The notes under the pieces: model-generated
Database searches by the model: none
What the model was told of the DNA's origin: nothing
What the model saw: the letters and a program-made list of their open reading frames with translations, nothing else
Shown: piece by piece, positions 18,670 to 28,050 of the stretch
How positions within the stretch are numbered: position 1 is the first letter of the stretch
How the letters are laid out: every line of letters begins with the position of its first letter
Made by a program: the position numbers and the translations under genes
NCBI RefSeq assembly: GCF_002076895.1
Contig: NZ_CP020465.1
Span: 1,426,001-1,490,000 of the forward strand
DNA length: 64,000 bases
Direction: 5' to 3'
Source of the DNA: Cognaticolwellia beringensis
GTDB lineage: Bacteria > Pseudomonadota > Gammaproteobacteria > Enterobacterales > Alteromonadaceae

Positions 18670-20508
18670 GTGGCAGCAAGTATTTTGAATATATTTAAAA
18701 TAGTGGTTAGTAAATGTTTGATATTTTTTACCATATATTATTTTTCGTTTTCTCTCATTAATTCGGCATTCGCCAATGACTTGAATATTACTTTGAATAG
18801 CATTCAACCCTCTATTTATTATGCTTGCCCAGTAGATACAGTGTTAAGTGATACTGTTGATGGATTTTTAGCTAACTCACCAAATTTATCAAATCAAGCG
18901 CGCTCGAAGCTACTTTGGCAAAAATCGACGGCTATTTACTGTAAATATGGTTTTAGTGAAGATTATCTAAGGCACTTAAAGAAAATAACCCTTTTACCGA
19001 GTAAGGAAGTAAACCCAAATATTTTATCAATTGCCCTTTTTGATTTGACCGCATTTTATTATCGATATTCAGAAAAAAAAGCATGTGATTTTTTGCATGA
19101 AATGCGACCTTTAGTAACAAGTGCGTCACAAGAGGTTTTGAAGTACCTGGATATGTCCGAGCTTCAGTATTGTTCGGATAAAACTGCAGTAGAAAAAATC
19201 CAAGGCTTTCTTATGTTACTGGAGTTAAATAAAGGCGATAGAAAGTTTATAAGTGATATTTATCTCACTATAGCTGAAATGTATTCATCTATAGGTCAGT
19301 ATAATCTAGCCGCGAAAACGTTCAAAAAACAATTGTCTTATATTAATAATGATTTTGAGATACATCGTACTTATTATTCTATTGCTACTGAATTATTAGA
19401 TGCTGGTGAAATTGAAGAAAGTAAGCAATATTTTAGAAAATTTGAATCAGGGAAAGCCCTGTTCATAGATGCTCAATATTACCAAGTGTTATTACTCACT
19501 TTAAAAATAAAGTTCGCATATATAGAAAAAAAGTTTCCAGCAATGTTAGCGCTTATTAATGAATTTGAACCTTATCAAAGTACGACTGAAGAGTTGCATC
19601 AAAATAATAAAATGACATTGTATAAAGCTATAGCATGTTTAGAAAATAATAGAACTCAATGTGTTGATAGCTTCATAGTAAAAAAAGAATTACTAATTGA
19701 GCAAACCAATACCACTAATTTACGGTTACTATATGAGTTTTTGAGCAAATATTATATATCTCAAAATCAACCTTACTTAGCAAAACAGTATTTTGACAAT
19801 TATATAGATATCAATCAACAAGCTTTAATTAGTCAGCAAAATTCTGTTTCTATTTTAGCTTTTGCAGAGTTACAACAAGATATAGTTTCACTGGAACTTA
19901 GCTTAGTTTCAGCTAACCTCGAGCAATCAAAGATCACCTTAGGATTATCCAGTATAATAATATTTACATTGTTCACCATCTGCATATTTATATGGCATCA
20001 AAAAAATAAACAAAAAATATTATCAGAAACTGATGAGCTTACACGCATCTTCAATAGGCGAGCGATTTTTGAACAAATAGCATGCTTAAACAATACGATA
20101 AACAATGATATACATGCCATTATTCTTTTTGACTTAGATGACTTCAAATCTATAAATGATAAATACTCACATATTTGTGGTGATAAAGCACTGAGGCATA
20201 TAGTTAAACTAACTAAAGATAATATTAGACAGCAAGATCTTTTTGGTAGAATTGGTGGAGAGGAGTTTGTTATTTGTTTAAAGGATTTAGAAAAAGTTTC
20301 CGCGCAAATTATAGTTGAGCGCATCCGTAGTAGCTTTGAAAGTAACCCCATATTTATAAATGATGAAAGTGAACTAACGGTTACAGCCAGTTTTTCAATA
20401 ACCTATATGAAAGAAACAATTCCTAATTTTGAGTCCATTTATCAAGGCCTAGATAATGCGCTTTATAAGGCGAAAGACCTCGGTAGAAACAGGATAGTTG
20501 AAGTGTAA
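18670..20508 (+). CDS. TPR-GGDEF membrane diguanylate cyclase
   Basis: A 612-residue protein with a signal peptide (core LIFFTIYYFSFSLINSAFA, cleaved near residue 36), a long helical TPR-like periplasmic part (about 60-400), one transmembrane helix (LGLSSIIIFTLFTICIFIW, about 418-436) and a C-terminal GGDEF domain. GGEEF lies at 529-533, with FDLDDFKSINDKYSH before it, so it should make c-di-GMP. It has the same architecture as the amber-interrupted gene at 9877. The start is GTG 18670 with a poor ribosome site; an upstream in-frame stop excludes a much longer form. It has no operon partner. Confidence 0.87.
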   Translation: MAASILNIFKIVVSKCLIFFTIYYFSFSLINSAFANDLNITLNSIQPSIYYACPVDTVLSDTVDGFLANSPNLSNQARSKLLWQKSTAIYCKYGFSEDYLRHLKKITLLPSKEVNPNILSIALFDLTAFYYRYSEKKACDFLHEMRPLVTSASQEVLKYLDMSELQYCSDKTAVEKIQGFLMLLELNKGDRKFISDIYLTIAEMYSSIGQYNLAAKTFKKQLSYINNDFEIHRTYYSIATELLDAGEIEESKQYFRKFESGKALFIDAQYYQVLLLTLKIKFAYIEKKFPAMLALINEFEPYQSTTEELHQNNKMTLYKAIACLENNRTQCVDSFIVKKELLIEQTNTTNLRLLYEFLSKYYISQNQPYLAKQYFDNYIDINQQALISQQNSVSILAFAELQQDIVSLELSLVSANLEQSKITLGLSSIIIFTLFTICIFIWHQKNKQKILSETDELTRIFNRRAIFEQIACLNNTINNDIHAIILFDLDDFKSINDKYSHICGDKALRHIVKLTKDNIRQQDLFGRIGGEEFVICLKDLEKVSAQIIVERIRSSFESNPIFINDESELTVTASFSITYMKETIPNFESIYQGLDNALYKAKDLGRNRIVEV

Positions 20509-20736
20509 CCGTAAAGGGATATTTTTCTCAATATAGATAATTAAAATAGCGCTTCAAGCATACTGTGGCATGCATTGAATCGATAAACAGTACTTGCATT
20601 AGTTAATTTTTACTTCTTATCGGCAGATAGCTACGCCTTTTTTCTTTTGCATATAAAAATGTAGATTCTTGCAAATGATAACTAAATTAAATAACAAGCC
20701 ACATAAGAAGCAACATAACTAATGCGGTTTTATTTT

Positions 20737-22533
20737 CTACGTTAACAAGGCAATAATTTTCTGACCATAAAGCTCAAGCTTTGTTTTACCTAAGCCATTA
20801 ACTTCAAGTAGTTGGTTTGAATTTTTAGGATTTATTCGCGCTATATCCATTAAAGTTGCGTCATGAAATACAACATATGCTGGAACATTCCGCTCTTTTG
20901 CCCATAAAGATCGCTGTTGCTTAAGTTTTTCAAAGTTGATTTGTTCGCCTGCCGATAAATCGCACTCAATAGATTTTTTTTTGTTTTGGGCTTGCTTTGG
21001 CTTTTTATATTTTTGCACTTTAAGTTGAATCGCACATTCACCTTTTAATAATGGTCGCGCTTTTTCGGTTAATTTTAACACGCCATAATCCATTTCAACC
21101 GCTAAATATCCCATGGAAATAAGTTGTCTAAATACCGTTTGCCATTCCATTGCCGTAAGTTCGCTGCCAATATTATAGGTGGAAAGTTGATCGTGATTCA
21201 GACTAGTAATTTTTGGTGTTTTTTTGCCGGTTAGCACATCTATTTGATGGCCAACTCCAAACCTTTGCCCTGTTCGATAAACCGTAGAAAGGGCTTTTCG
21301 TGCAGCACTGGTGCCATCCCAAGTTACCGGAGGGTTTAAGCAATTATCACAATTACCGCAGGGCTCTGCTAATGTTTCTCCGAAATAATTTAACAGCACT
21401 TGTCTGCGACATGAACTGACTTCACAGTAACCCAGTAGAGCGTCAATTTTACGTTGAGTGATAAATTTAAACTGTTCATTACCATCACTTTGACTTGCCA
21501 TCTGCTTTAGCTTGATAACATCTTGCATACCATAAGCTAACCATGTGTTAGCTGGCATGCCATCTCGACCTGCGCGTCCAGTTTCTTGATAATAAGCTTC
21601 AATACTTTTTGGTAAATTTAAATGTGCAACAAATCTCACATCAGGCTTATCAATACCCATGCCAAATGCAATGGTAGCGACAATTATAATGCCGTCTTCT
21701 CTTAAGAATCGCTGTTGATTATTATCTTTAAGATCACTGGCTAAACCAGCATGATAAGGTAAAGCGGTTTTTCCTTGCTCAGTTAACCACAGAGCGGTTG
21801 ATTCTACGGATTTTCGTGAAAGGCAATAGACAATACCGGCATCTTTTTCATGCTCGGTATTAATAAACCTCAGTAGCTGCTCTTTGCTATTTTTCTGTTC
21901 ACTGATGCGATATTGAATATTGGGTCGATCAAAGCTATGTACAAAAGTTTTAGCACCCGTTAAATTTAAAACCTGAACGATTTCATCACGGGTTTTCATA
22001 TCAGCAGTTGCGGTTAAGGCAATTTTTGGTGTGTTGGGATATCGGTGACCTATGATAGAGAGTTTTTGATACTCAGGCCTAAAGTCGTGGCCCCATTGCG
22101 AGACGCAGTGCGCTTCGTCAAAGGCAAATAATGCGATGGTGACTCGATCTAGTAGCGATAGAAAATAATCACTTAAGAGTCTTTCTGGCGCTACATATAA
22201 TAAGTCGACATTGCCCGAGGTGATTAGCTGCTCAACACGACGCTGTTCTTCATAATCTTGTGATGAATTTAAAAACTCAGCTTTTACCCCTTGTAACTTT
22301 AACGCATCAACTTGATCTTTCATTAAGGCAATGAGTGGCGATACAACAATACCAACGCCCTGTAAAACAATAGCCGGTATTTGATAGCATAATGATTTTC
22401 CGCCACCGGTTGGCATAAGGGTGAAAACATCAGCACCATTGATTAGTTCACTAATGATGCTGGCTTGTTGGTGACGAAAATCAGTGTAACCGAAGGTATT
22501 TTGTAAAACTGATTTTGCTGTGTTGATATCCAA
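20737..22533 (-). CDS. recQ: ATP-dependent DNA helicase RecQ
   Basis: A 598-residue RecQ helicase. Walker A is MPTGGGKS (40-47), the Walker B box DEAH lies near 138-141 in [17 protein letters not shown] (RecQ aromatic-rich loop included), and the second RecA domain has GRAGRDG. The zinc-binding cysteines follow at about 370-397 (CEVSSCR and CGNCDNC), then the winged helix and a C-terminal HRDC domain (about 525-598). It unwinds DNA 3' to 5' in recombination and fork repair. Length and domain order match E. coli RecQ. Confidence 0.96.
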   Translation of the reverse strand: MDINTAKSVLQNTFGYTDFRHQQASIISELINGADVFTLMPTGGGKSLCYQIPAIVLQGVGIVVSPLIALMKDQVDALKLQGVKAEFLNSSQDYEEQRRVEQLITSGNVDLLYVAPERLLSDYFLSLLDRVTIALFAFDEAHCVSQWGHDFRPEYQKLSIIGHRYPNTPKIALTATADMKTRDEIVQVLNLTGAKTFVHSFDRPNIQYRISEQKNSKEQLLRFINTEHEKDAGIVYCLSRKSVESTALWLTEQGKTALPYHAGLASDLKDNNQQRFLREDGIIIVATIAFGMGIDKPDVRFVAHLNLPKSIEAYYQETGRAGRDGMPANTWLAYGMQDVIKLKQMASQSDGNEQFKFITQRKIDALLGYCEVSSCRRQVLLNYFGETLAEPCGNCDNCLNPPVTWDGTSAARKALSTVYRTGQRFGVGHQIDVLTGKKTPKITSLNHDQLSTYNIGSELTAMEWQTVFRQLISMGYLAVEMDYGVLKLTEKARPLLKGECAIQLKVQKYKKPKQAQNKKKSIECDLSAGEQINFEKLKQQRSLWAKERNVPAYVVFHDATLMDIARINPKNSNQLLEVNGLGKTKLELYGQKIIALLT

Positions 22534-23004
22534 ATTAAGTTCCTTTGTAAGCTTGATATGATTAAGTCAGCATATTTAAATAACGTAGACTAAAAATTTA
22601 AAAATAAACACCGTAAAGTGCTATACCGGTATTAATAAATTTTATTAACCTGGCATTTTAGCATTGAAGAATTACTTTGAGGGCAGAGCATTTGAAGAAG
22701 ATATCATTAATACCTGCATAAATGAACATGTGACAAGCGGGCGATTATGCAGGGAGACATTTTGCTTAATACAGTACACGGTTTTATGATGACTTTTTTT
22801 GAAAGTGCTTATCTTTGAGCTTGTATTATTCATAACTACAGAGCTTAATTCTTATACGTTAAAAATTCTCCATAAGTAACAATATTCCTCATGTATTCAA
22901 TAGTAATGTGGACGTCACTACCTTAATTTATCACCTAAATAAAATTACCGGTATGCGGCCTAAACGGATGTAAGGGAACCTTTAATGCACAAAATATAAA
23001 CATT
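22534..23004. other. Intergenic, recQ to the siderophore receptor
   Basis: A divergent spacer. The recQ promoter must lie near its left end and the receptor promoter at its right end beside the Fur-type palindrome. No other element is recognised. Confidence 0.5.
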
Positions 23005-23035
23005 AATGCAAATGATATCTATTATCATTTGCATT
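23005..23035 (+). promoter_or_regulatory. Fur-type iron box
   Basis: A perfect inverted repeat, AATGCAAATGATA (23005-23017) and TATCATTTGCATT (23023-23035), separated by TCTAT. Its centre, AATGATATCTATTATCATT, follows the Fur consensus built from GATAAT hexamers. It lies about 65 bases before the TonB-dependent receptor start, where a Fur repressor would shut the receptor/piuC unit off when iron is sufficient. Confidence 0.82.
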
Positions 23036-23101
23036 TGAGGTTTGTGTTAGTTAATATCTCAATCCTCACTAATTAAGACTTTAAAATAAAAGTAATAAAA
23101 C

Positions 23102-25444
23102 ATGAACTCTCAAATAAAACCTCATCAAAAAAATAAAATGACATTGGGTGCACAAGCCGTAGCTGCGGCATTGGTATTTAGTGGTACATCGGCATACGCA
23201 GAAAATAACCTAGAAAATTGTGAAAAAGACAGTGCCGTTATTTGTGAATCGAAAGAAATTAATAAATCTGAAGAAGCAATTGAATTAATTAAGGTTCACG
23301 GCTCTAAAACTTCTGTCTATTTACATGACGCTTCTGGTGATATTCGTCGTGTTGCCGAACTTGTTGATACGCCACAAATGATCACCGTACTGACACAAGA
23401 TCAAATTATAGAAGCCGGTAAAACAGATCTTAAAGATATACTATCCGCACAAGCGGGCATTACTTTAGGTACAGGTGAAAACGGCAACGCTTTTGGCGAC
23501 CGTTATATTATTCGTGGTCATGAAGCACGCAGTGATGTTTTTGTTGATGGCTTAAGAGACCCAGGAATGAGCACGCGTGAAAGCTTTGCTACCGAGCGTG
23601 TTGAAATTACCAAAGGACCAAGCTCAACTTTTGCAGGTCGAGGCTCATCAGGTGGTGCGGTTAACAGCATCACTAAAAAGGCATCTGTAAATTATAACTT
23701 TGGCCGTGTTGATGCCGGTTTAGGTAGTGATGAATATAAACGTGTAACGCTAGATTATAATTTACCCTTATCAGAGAATACCGCAGTTCGACTTAATGCT
23801 TTGATTTCTGATGAAGATAAGCCAGACCGTGAAGGAGTTTCAAATGAAAGAAATGGCGTACAGTTATCCGGTGTGTATTTACCAACCCAAGCATTATCAA
23901 TTACCGCGGATGCTTATTATTTAGATGCGGAAGATGTGCCTGACTTAGGCAGTTACTTTGACAAAGATGAGCGTACTCCCGTTAAAGATATTCCGGTTTA
24001 TTCACAAGCGTCAGACTTTTTAAAGTCGGAAGTCAAAACCTTTACCTTACGCACAGAGTATGAAGTTAACGATAATATTACGCTTTATAACGCTACGCGT
24101 TTTGGTGACACCAAAAATGGCTATATTACTACTGGAGCAAAGGGGACAGTTCGCGCGGATAGCGATCCGGATGCCCCAGGTGCAAAAACGATAGGTTTAA
24201 GTACGCATCAAGGTTATCAAGATGTTTCATACGTGAGTACACAGTTTAACTTGTTCTGGAACACTTCTGTTTTTGACGTAGAAAACAACTTTGTTTTTGG
24301 TTTTGAATACAGCGATGAAAGTGTTAACAACGGTGTATATGATATTGAATATAATAACCCAACGAATTGTATAACCTCGGGTCGACGTGGCGATAGCGCA
24401 GGCTACTGTATTCTCGACGGTGCAGGTGAGCAGCTTGATAACCTTGATCAATTGATGGGTCGAACTTATAGTCGTGGCGATAACGATGCAGTACTAGATA
24501 TTGAAACTGTGTCAGTTTACATGTTAGATACGGTACATGTAACCGATCAACTCGATGTATTTTATGGCGCTAGATTAGATAATTTTGATTACAGTAATGA
24601 AGCAACAAGTGGCGGAACATCAGCACTTTATGCTTATTCAGATACTATGTACAATGGTAATTTTGGTGTAATCTATGACTTTTCTGAAGACGTTAATGTT
24701 TATGCAAATTACAGCACAGCAACCAATATTAATGGTGGAGAAACTGATTTAGGCGCGAACTGTGGTTATGGCGGTGTTTGTGGTAATGCCACTCAAGTAC
24801 CTGATTCAGATCCTGAACGTGTAGAAAATATTGAACTTGGCACAAAATTAATGCTACTTGACGATAACTTTATGCTTAGCGCATCTATTTTCCAAATTAC
24901 TAAAAATGATGTTATGGAAAGTGTCGGTGACGATGATTACGCGACTTTAGGTACGTTAAATACTGGCGAGAATAGAGTAAGAGGTATTGAAATTGGCTTT
25001 GTTGGTAATATAACGGAAAACCTTAGTGTACAGTTCTCTGCTACGTCAATGGACTCTGAAGTGTTAGATTCTATAAATGATGAAAGCATTGGCCTAGCGT
25101 TAAGCAATTTTGCTGAAAAAAGTGTTTACTTACAACTAAGATATGAGCTTAATGAGTCATTCGTTGTTGGTGGAGATTACGCTTATCAAAGTGAAATGTA
25201 TGCGGGGCAACCTGACTCTGCTGCGGGTTATGACAGTGTAAATAATCGCTACAGTATTGTTGTACCTAGTTATCAAGTGGTTAACTTATTTGCTAACTAT
25301 TACGCGACTGACGATTTAACCTTTAGATTAAATATTGGTAATGCATTTAACGAAGAGTATTTTACAGCGGCTTATCGTTCGGGTGCCTTTATGTATTTAG
25401 GCAGTGCTACCAGCACAAAACTTACTGCAACATATGAGTTTTAA
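23102..25444 (+). CDS. TonB-dependent siderophore receptor (Fiu/PiuA-like)
   Basis: A 780-residue outer-membrane receptor. The signal peptide ends at AYA33. A TonB-box-like segment follows (EAIELIKVHG), then the plug domain (about 75-195) with VDTPQMITVLTQDQI, the RDVFVDGLRD-like block and ITKGPSSTFAGRGSSGGAVN. The beta barrel fills the rest and closes with TATYEF. The plug wording is that of ferric catecholate-type siderophore receptors such as Fiu. Immediately upstream is a Fur-type palindrome and 74 bases downstream is piuC, its usual partner. The siderophore itself cannot be told from sequence. Confidence 0.93.
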   Translation: MNSQIKPHQKNKMTLGAQAVAAALVFSGTSAYAENNLENCEKDSAVICESKEINKSEEAIELIKVHGSKTSVYLHDASGDIRRVAELVDTPQMITVLTQDQIIEAGKTDLKDILSAQAGITLGTGENGNAFGDRYIIRGHEARSDVFVDGLRDPGMSTRESFATERVEITKGPSSTFAGRGSSGGAVNSITKKASVNYNFGRVDAGLGSDEYKRVTLDYNLPLSENTAVRLNALISDEDKPDREGVSNERNGVQLSGVYLPTQALSITADAYYLDAEDVPDLGSYFDKDERTPVKDIPVYSQASDFLKSEVKTFTLRTEYEVNDNITLYNATRFGDTKNGYITTGAKGTVRADSDPDAPGAKTIGLSTHQGYQDVSYVSTQFNLFWNTSVFDVENNFVFGFEYSDESVNNGVYDIEYNNPTNCITSGRRGDSAGYCILDGAGEQLDNLDQLMGRTYSRGDNDAVLDIETVSVYMLDTVHVTDQLDVFYGARLDNFDYSNEATSGGTSALYAYSDTMYNGNFGVIYDFSEDVNVYANYSTATNINGGETDLGANCGYGGVCGNATQVPDSDPERVENIELGTKLMLLDDNFMLSASIFQITKNDVMESVGDDDYATLGTLNTGENRVRGIEIGFVGNITENLSVQFSATSMDSEVLDSINDESIGLALSNFAEKSVYLQLRYELNESFVVGGDYAYQSEMYAGQPDSAAGYDSVNNRYSIVVPSYQVVNLFANYYATDDLTFRLNIGNAFNEEYFTAAYRSGAFMYLGSATSTKLTATYEF

Positions 25445-25518
25445 TAAATACTAAATCCATGGTAATAGTTTCTTTTAGAAACATTTTAGAATTGAGTTAA
25501 ACAGGTAAAGTAATCGTA

Positions 25519-26199
25519 ATGATTGTTATAGAAAAAATATTATCGAAAGAAGAAGTTCATAGTTATCGCCAACAGCTTGCCAACGCCCCTTGGGGTGACG
25601 GCGGCAATACAGCGATGGGTATGGCGGCTTCAGTGAAAAATAACAATCAAGCTGATGCCAGTAATACCCTTGTGCGTCAATTAGCTAACCAGCTATTGTC
25701 GCGCATTGGTGAAACACCTAAAGTGGTATCAGCTGCTTTACCGCATAAAATATTCCCCCCTTGTTTTAATCGCTACAGTGAGACAGAAGAGTACGGTTAT
25801 CACGTAGACGCTGCTGTTATGAGAATACCTGGAACATCTGAAGTTTTACGTAGCGATATGTCAATGACCACTTTTTTAAGTGAACCTGAAGAATATGAAG
25901 GAGGAGAGTTAGTTATATCTACCGAATTTGGCCAGCAGTCAATAAAACTACCTGCCGGATATGCGGTTGTTTATCCGTCGAGCAGCCTTCACAAGGTTAC
26001 GGCTGTTACTCAAGGACAGCGCTTTGCAGCTATTACTTGGATGCAAAGCATGATATCAGATGTCAGTATTCGCCAAAATTTATATCAGTTAGATCAAACT
26101 ATTCAAAACCTGATCAAAGAAAATAAAACTTCTCGCACTGAAATGGACAATTTGCATAATGTTTACCACAACTTAATTCGACAGTTTGCGCAGTTGTAG
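25519..26199 (+). CDS. piuC: PKHD-type Fe(II)/2-oxoglutarate hydroxylase PiuC (YbiX family)
   Basis: A 226-residue oxygenase. The iron triad and oxoglutarate residue are His95, Asp97, His158 and Arg168 (YHVDAAVM and LHKVTAVTQGQRFA); EEYEGGELVI is also typical. Length equals the family norm. PiuC/YbiX genes sit beside catecholate siderophore receptors and are iron-repressed; their substrate is unsettled. ATG 25519 lies 74 bases after the receptor stop, so both are probably transcribed from the same Fur-controlled promoter. Confidence 0.95.
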   Translation: MIVIEKILSKEEVHSYRQQLANAPWGDGGNTAMGMAASVKNNNQADASNTLVRQLANQLLSRIGETPKVVSAALPHKIFPPCFNRYSETEEYGYHVDAAVMRIPGTSEVLRSDMSMTTFLSEPEEYEGGELVISTEFGQQSIKLPAGYAVVYPSSSLHKVTAVTQGQRFAAITWMQSMISDVSIRQNLYQLDQTIQNLIKENKTSRTEMDNLHNVYHNLIRQFAQL

Positions 26200-26285
26200 T
26201 CAGTATTTCTAGTTAAAGGAACAATCATAATAAAGCTTAATATCACTAAAGCGCGGTTTAGCGTGATTATTTAATAGACATAAAA

Positions 26286-26585
26286 TTATATATTAAGGGC
26301 AAAACTCAATAGTACCCGTTTGCCCGACTCAATTTTAGATACACTGTGTTCGTATTTATCCGGACGAAATAGATAAACCCGGTTAAATAAATTGATAATA
26401 CAGTTTGAACATTCAAACACACCACCACTTTTAGCTCGCACCAACACAAAATTAAGTTTGTAATAACGTCCTTTTTGTACCGGATCGCTGTGCTTCATCA
26501 CACTATGATTAGTAGGGTAAGTGACATAATTAATAGAAAAAACTCTACTGCTGAAAATTGCTTTATTTGTTACTTTGGCGATCAT
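26286..26585 (-). CDS. Small 2OG-Fe(II) oxygenase-like protein
   Basis: Only 99 residues, yet it carries the pattern of the double-stranded beta-helix oxygenases: HSD at 32-34, EHSV with His80, and GKRVLLSFAL with Arg90, in the right order and spacing for an iron triad plus oxoglutarate arginine. The middle (YKLNFVLVRAKSGGVFEC) fits the beta strands. No signal peptide. It converges on piuC, separated by about 85 bases, and may be an iron-linked or independent unit. The start ATG 26585 has a plausible GGAG-like site. Substrate unknown; the enzymatic reading is inferred from residue pattern only. Confidence 0.7.
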   Translation of the reverse strand: MIAKVTNKAIFSSRVFSINYVTYPTNHSVMKHSDPVQKGRYYKLNFVLVRAKSGGVFECSNCIINLFNRVYLFRPDKYEHSVSKIESGKRVLLSFALNI

Positions 26586-26841
26586 AACCGCTCCATTATT
26601 TTGAGCGTAATAGTCATTATCTAGACACTCAGAAACAATAATATTGGGTTAAGCTATGCCAATTACAAGCAAATATACTGCAATGAGTTTATTTAGTTAT
26701 TAAAAATAGACGATGGCTTAAATACAACTACGCTGCAGTTAAATAAACCTAATTAACATGCAGCATAAACTAGGCTTAGTGTTACTCGAATTGTCTGTAA
26801 TGTCAGGATGCCGCGAAGCTGTTTCGCTCATAATAAAATGT

Positions 26842-27783
26842 TTATGAACTATGACGAGAGTCACGATATTGTTTTGGCGAAATACCGACTAATTTTTTGA
26901 ATAGTCGCGAAAAATAATACGGATCGCTGTAGCCTAAGCCACTGGCAATGTCTTTAATGGCAATATCACTATTATCTAACTGCGAACAAGCGTGTTGTAT
27001 TTTCATATTAATAAAGTGCTGAATAGGAGAGCTATCGGTTAACTCTTTAAATTTTTTCGCAAAGTGAAATTTAGATAACTGACTATAATGCGCTAACGTA
27101 TCTAAACTCAGTTCTTGATGCAAACTGTTGCGCATTAAAGCTTCAACCGCCTCTAAATCAAAACTGGAACTGTTATTAAACATGGTTAAACGTAATTGCA
27201 GCGCGAGAAAGCTCAACGCTTGTTGCAAAATATGCACGGCATGAATAACGTTCGTCGCCGTATAACCTCGAGCACCTAATGCCAGTAGGTGATCAAAATC
27301 ACTAACAATATTATTTAACACGCCTACATGCGCAACACCACTATCCATTTTCATTAGTAGTCGCTCAGCAAAATCTTGCGCTAAGGTGCCAGTGAAGTTA
27401 ATCCAATAGACAATATTATCTACAGCTTTGCTGTCACGGCTACTCAGTTGCTTATCACCGTGGCTAATTTTATTTATCGAATCTTTTGTTTTATTAAGCG
27501 TAAAAGTGAAGGGAGTATTAGCATTAATAATAACAAGATCGCCACGTTCTATTATTCTTTCTTTACCTAGGTAGTGTAGTTTTCCTGCGCCGGATAAGCA
27601 GTAAATTAAGCTGTGTGAATGGTTATATTCTTGCTGAAGTTTATAGTTGTTATTTGCTTGTGTTATGCCCAAAGAAACTGGGTATAAGCCGTCAGTTAAT
27701 CGATGTTTAGCTAGTTTTTTTAATAAAAATACGGGGATGAACAAGCGAATGTCAGCTGATTTTGTGAGTTTGATATTTGACAT
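26842..27783 (-). CDS. AraC-family transcriptional regulator
   Basis: A 313-residue regulator with an N-terminal cupin-like sensor (YNHSHSLIYCLSGAGKLHYL near 54-73, then ERGDLVIINANTPFTF) and a C-terminal double helix-turn-helix (about 215-313) ending GYSDPYYFSRLFKKLVGISP and KQYRDSR. It is divergent from the icmF operon across a 267-base spacer, so it most likely controls that operon, perhaps in response to an acyl-CoA or acid. The binding site was not identified. Confidence 0.9.
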   Translation of the reverse strand: MSNIKLTKSADIRLFIPVFLLKKLAKHRLTDGLYPVSLGITQANNNYKLQQEYNHSHSLIYCLSGAGKLHYLGKERIIERGDLVIINANTPFTFTLNKTKDSINKISHGDKQLSSRDSKAVDNIVYWINFTGTLAQDFAERLLMKMDSGVAHVGVLNNIVSDFDHLLALGARGYTATNVIHAVHILQQALSFLALQLRLTMFNNSSSFDLEAVEALMRNSLHQELSLDTLAHYSQLSKFHFAKKFKELTDSSPIQHFINMKIQHACSQLDNSDIAIKDIASGLGYSDPYYFSRLFKKLVGISPKQYRDSRHSS

Positions 27784-28050
27784 GGTAGCCTACAATTTAT
27801 ACACGGTGTTGCTTGGTGGTCTAATCACAATATAGTCCATCAAATTGACAATAAAATCAATGTTCATTACATTTTTAGTGTGTTCTAATTTTGTTATTGA
27901 GTTTCCATTATCGACTTTTACGACTAAAACTAGTGCATAGGTGCTTTAGTAGGTTGTGAATACTGAGATAATTATTGCTTTAAAACACGGATATTTTTTA
28001 CTGAATATCACTTGTGAATAAGCGATTTTGATAAATTAAGAGAGTATGAG
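27784..28050. promoter_or_regulatory. Divergent promoter region, AraC regulator / icmF operon
   Basis: A spacer of 267 bases between two divergent starts. It must hold both promoters and the regulator site. No clean direct repeat or inverted repeat stood out by eye. The icmF start is preceded by GAGAG. Confidence 0.5.
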
